DNA of 64,000 nucleotides from Antedon bifida (lineage: Eukaryota > Echinodermata > Crinoidea > Comatulida > Antedonidae). The DNA lies in contig OY727094.1 of assembly GCA_963402885.1 (NCBI GenBank), forward strand, positions 13,146,501 to 13,210,500, read 5' to 3'. Each line of letters starts with the position of its first letter. Within the stretch, counting starts at the first letter, position 1. Position numbers and translations under genes: made by a program. The notes beneath the pieces are model-generated. The model saw nothing but the letters and a program-made list of their open reading frames with translations. It was not told where the DNA came from and made no database searches. Of this stretch, positions 62,770-64,000 are shown piece after piece.

Positions 62770-64000
62770 ATCTAAGTATTTAACAAAAATATATTTAAAT
62801 TTTTTAATTGACAAACCAAGTGAGTTGTACACTACTTATTCAATCACTTTTATGTTGGTAAAATGAGGTTTGCTAGGTTTTTGGAGGATTGCAGAGTTTG
62901 ACAATTATTTTAAACAAAAAACTGATGTTTTACCCCAAATATAAGTGGAATAGTCTTGATTTAACCATTGTCTAATTGTAAAAACTTTTAAATAATATTT
63001 GAAAAATCATTATCTGTCCAACTACTTTTCTGATGAAATAATACGCTATTGTCTATATTTCTGTTGATTTTATTTATTTATTTTAAGTTCTGGTTCCTGT
63101 ATAGTTATTACCTTTATTCATGTATTTTATTTTATATATTTTCTACTTTTTAAACAAATTGTGTAACCTAAACATATTTTCTGTTTTGTATTCATTTGAC
63201 CAATACGGAAAAAATTGTATTGAACTCATCACAAGTCCTCAAATGAGTGCTTATGTTTTTCATATGTACATTTGGATAAAAGAAAAAGCCAGTATACAAT
63301 CTAAATTAATAGTTGTGCATTGAATCAGGGCAATTATTAAATACATTCCTAAGTCAATGTTCATTTTATTTTGATTCCAAATCTGAGGGAATAATTAATT
63401 TATGTGTGAAATTATAGGACAATTCTCAATAAAAAAACTTTACTGTTAGAACATTAGATGAAGGAGAAACCTCAATCATTGAATGTCAGTAACAGAATAA
63501 ATACATTCTTATATAATTGACAGAAGGTGTAAAGGTGTAGTTTATAAAACTAATCAAAGCTTTAACATCTACAAGAAATAATTCAGAAACAGAAAGACTT
63601 GGTTCCATAGTTTTATATCACAATACTGTAAATGAAATTCTGTATTATCTAAAATAAAACAAGGTTTGGGTAAAAGGAAATTAACATTAAGTGCATATTT
63701 TATAAATTTTTTACAAAAATACTAGATAGTGTAAATTGATATTGGTTATATAAAATATAAATAATTCAGTGTTTAAGAACTTTTGGTGGTTGGACATTAT
63801 TGTTGGACACAGATACCTGGGTCTTTATACATGCTGATAGAGAGTAGAAGGCATGGGATCATATTAGCACTATTTAGTCAATGAAATCAACTAGTAGCCA
63901 CATGCTAGAAAGATGTCCTATTCACGCTGCCGTGCTGTTTAAGGATATTTTACGAAGATGTGGGTACAATGAGTATCTATTTGGACTGCATAGCATTCGC
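62770..64000. other. Gene-free AT-rich stretch to window end
   Basis: No supported gene or repeat. The small ORF at 63120-63323 is low complexity. Confidence 0.45.

Overview
AT-rich eukaryotic genomic DNA with introns, GT/AG splice sites and many transposon remnants (APE-type LINEs, a solo LTR, Helitron-like copies, foldback/MITE-like elements, a 5S-rRNA-headed SINE). The style of the protein (ankyrin + Roc-COR + death-fold) and of the repeats suggests a marine invertebrate, possibly a deuterostome such as an echinoderm; this is an inference with low certainty. There is no sign of prokaryotic, organellar or viral gene organisation.

The host coding content lies on the minus strand and is almost entirely in short exons that a simple ORF scan misses. 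Reading from high to low coordinates I reconstruct one ROCO-family gene by joining exons on splice sites and codon phase. Ankyrin-type exons (46.26-45.52 kb) lead to a death-fold-like helix exon (45.0 kb) and the Roc GTPase exons (P-loop at 44.4 kb, WDHGGQ at 39.8 kb, THKG at 38.8 kb). The COR exons follow (38.3-33.2 kb), then Thr/Ser-rich mini-exons (32.6, 25.3, 23.1, 16.6 kb) and a large death-effector-like exon (15.1-14.56 kb). Phases then allow direct continuation into a second Roc module at 7.1-0.015 kb: P-loop exon, a pair of apparently mutually exclusive exons, seven tandem mini-exons, and a WDFGGQ exon at the left edge. The second module either belongs to the same gene (a double-Roc protein) or is a tandem paralogue; the sequence alone cannot decide.

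Layout: 0-7.1 kb second Roc module; 7.2-13.6 kb nested Helitron-like copies and a LINE; 14.05-14.48 kb SINE; 14.56-16.6 kb death-effector exon, short tandem repeats, a tRNA-like SINE and a MITE; 16.65-21.15 kb a degenerate L1/Tx1-like LINE with target-site duplication; 21.2-26.25 kb a ~120-bp satellite broken by a solo LTR, plus a 2.3-kb duplication carrying a mini-exon; 26.4-29.2 kb a 56-bp minisatellite with higher-order structure; 32.6-46.3 kb the first Roc-COR module, including a 23-bp minisatellite built from copies of a 5' splice site; 46.3-64 kb mostly non-coding, with a truncated CR1/L2-like LINE, foldback elements, decayed LINE pieces and a possible first exon near 53.8 kb.

The most unusual theme is repeated expansion of exon or splice-site modules inside one gene: seven tandem linker mini-exons, a duplicated 2-to-1 phase exon pair separated by only 41 bp, 45-nt C-terminal mini-exons copied with their introns, and about 35 tandem copies of the 5' splice site after one exon.
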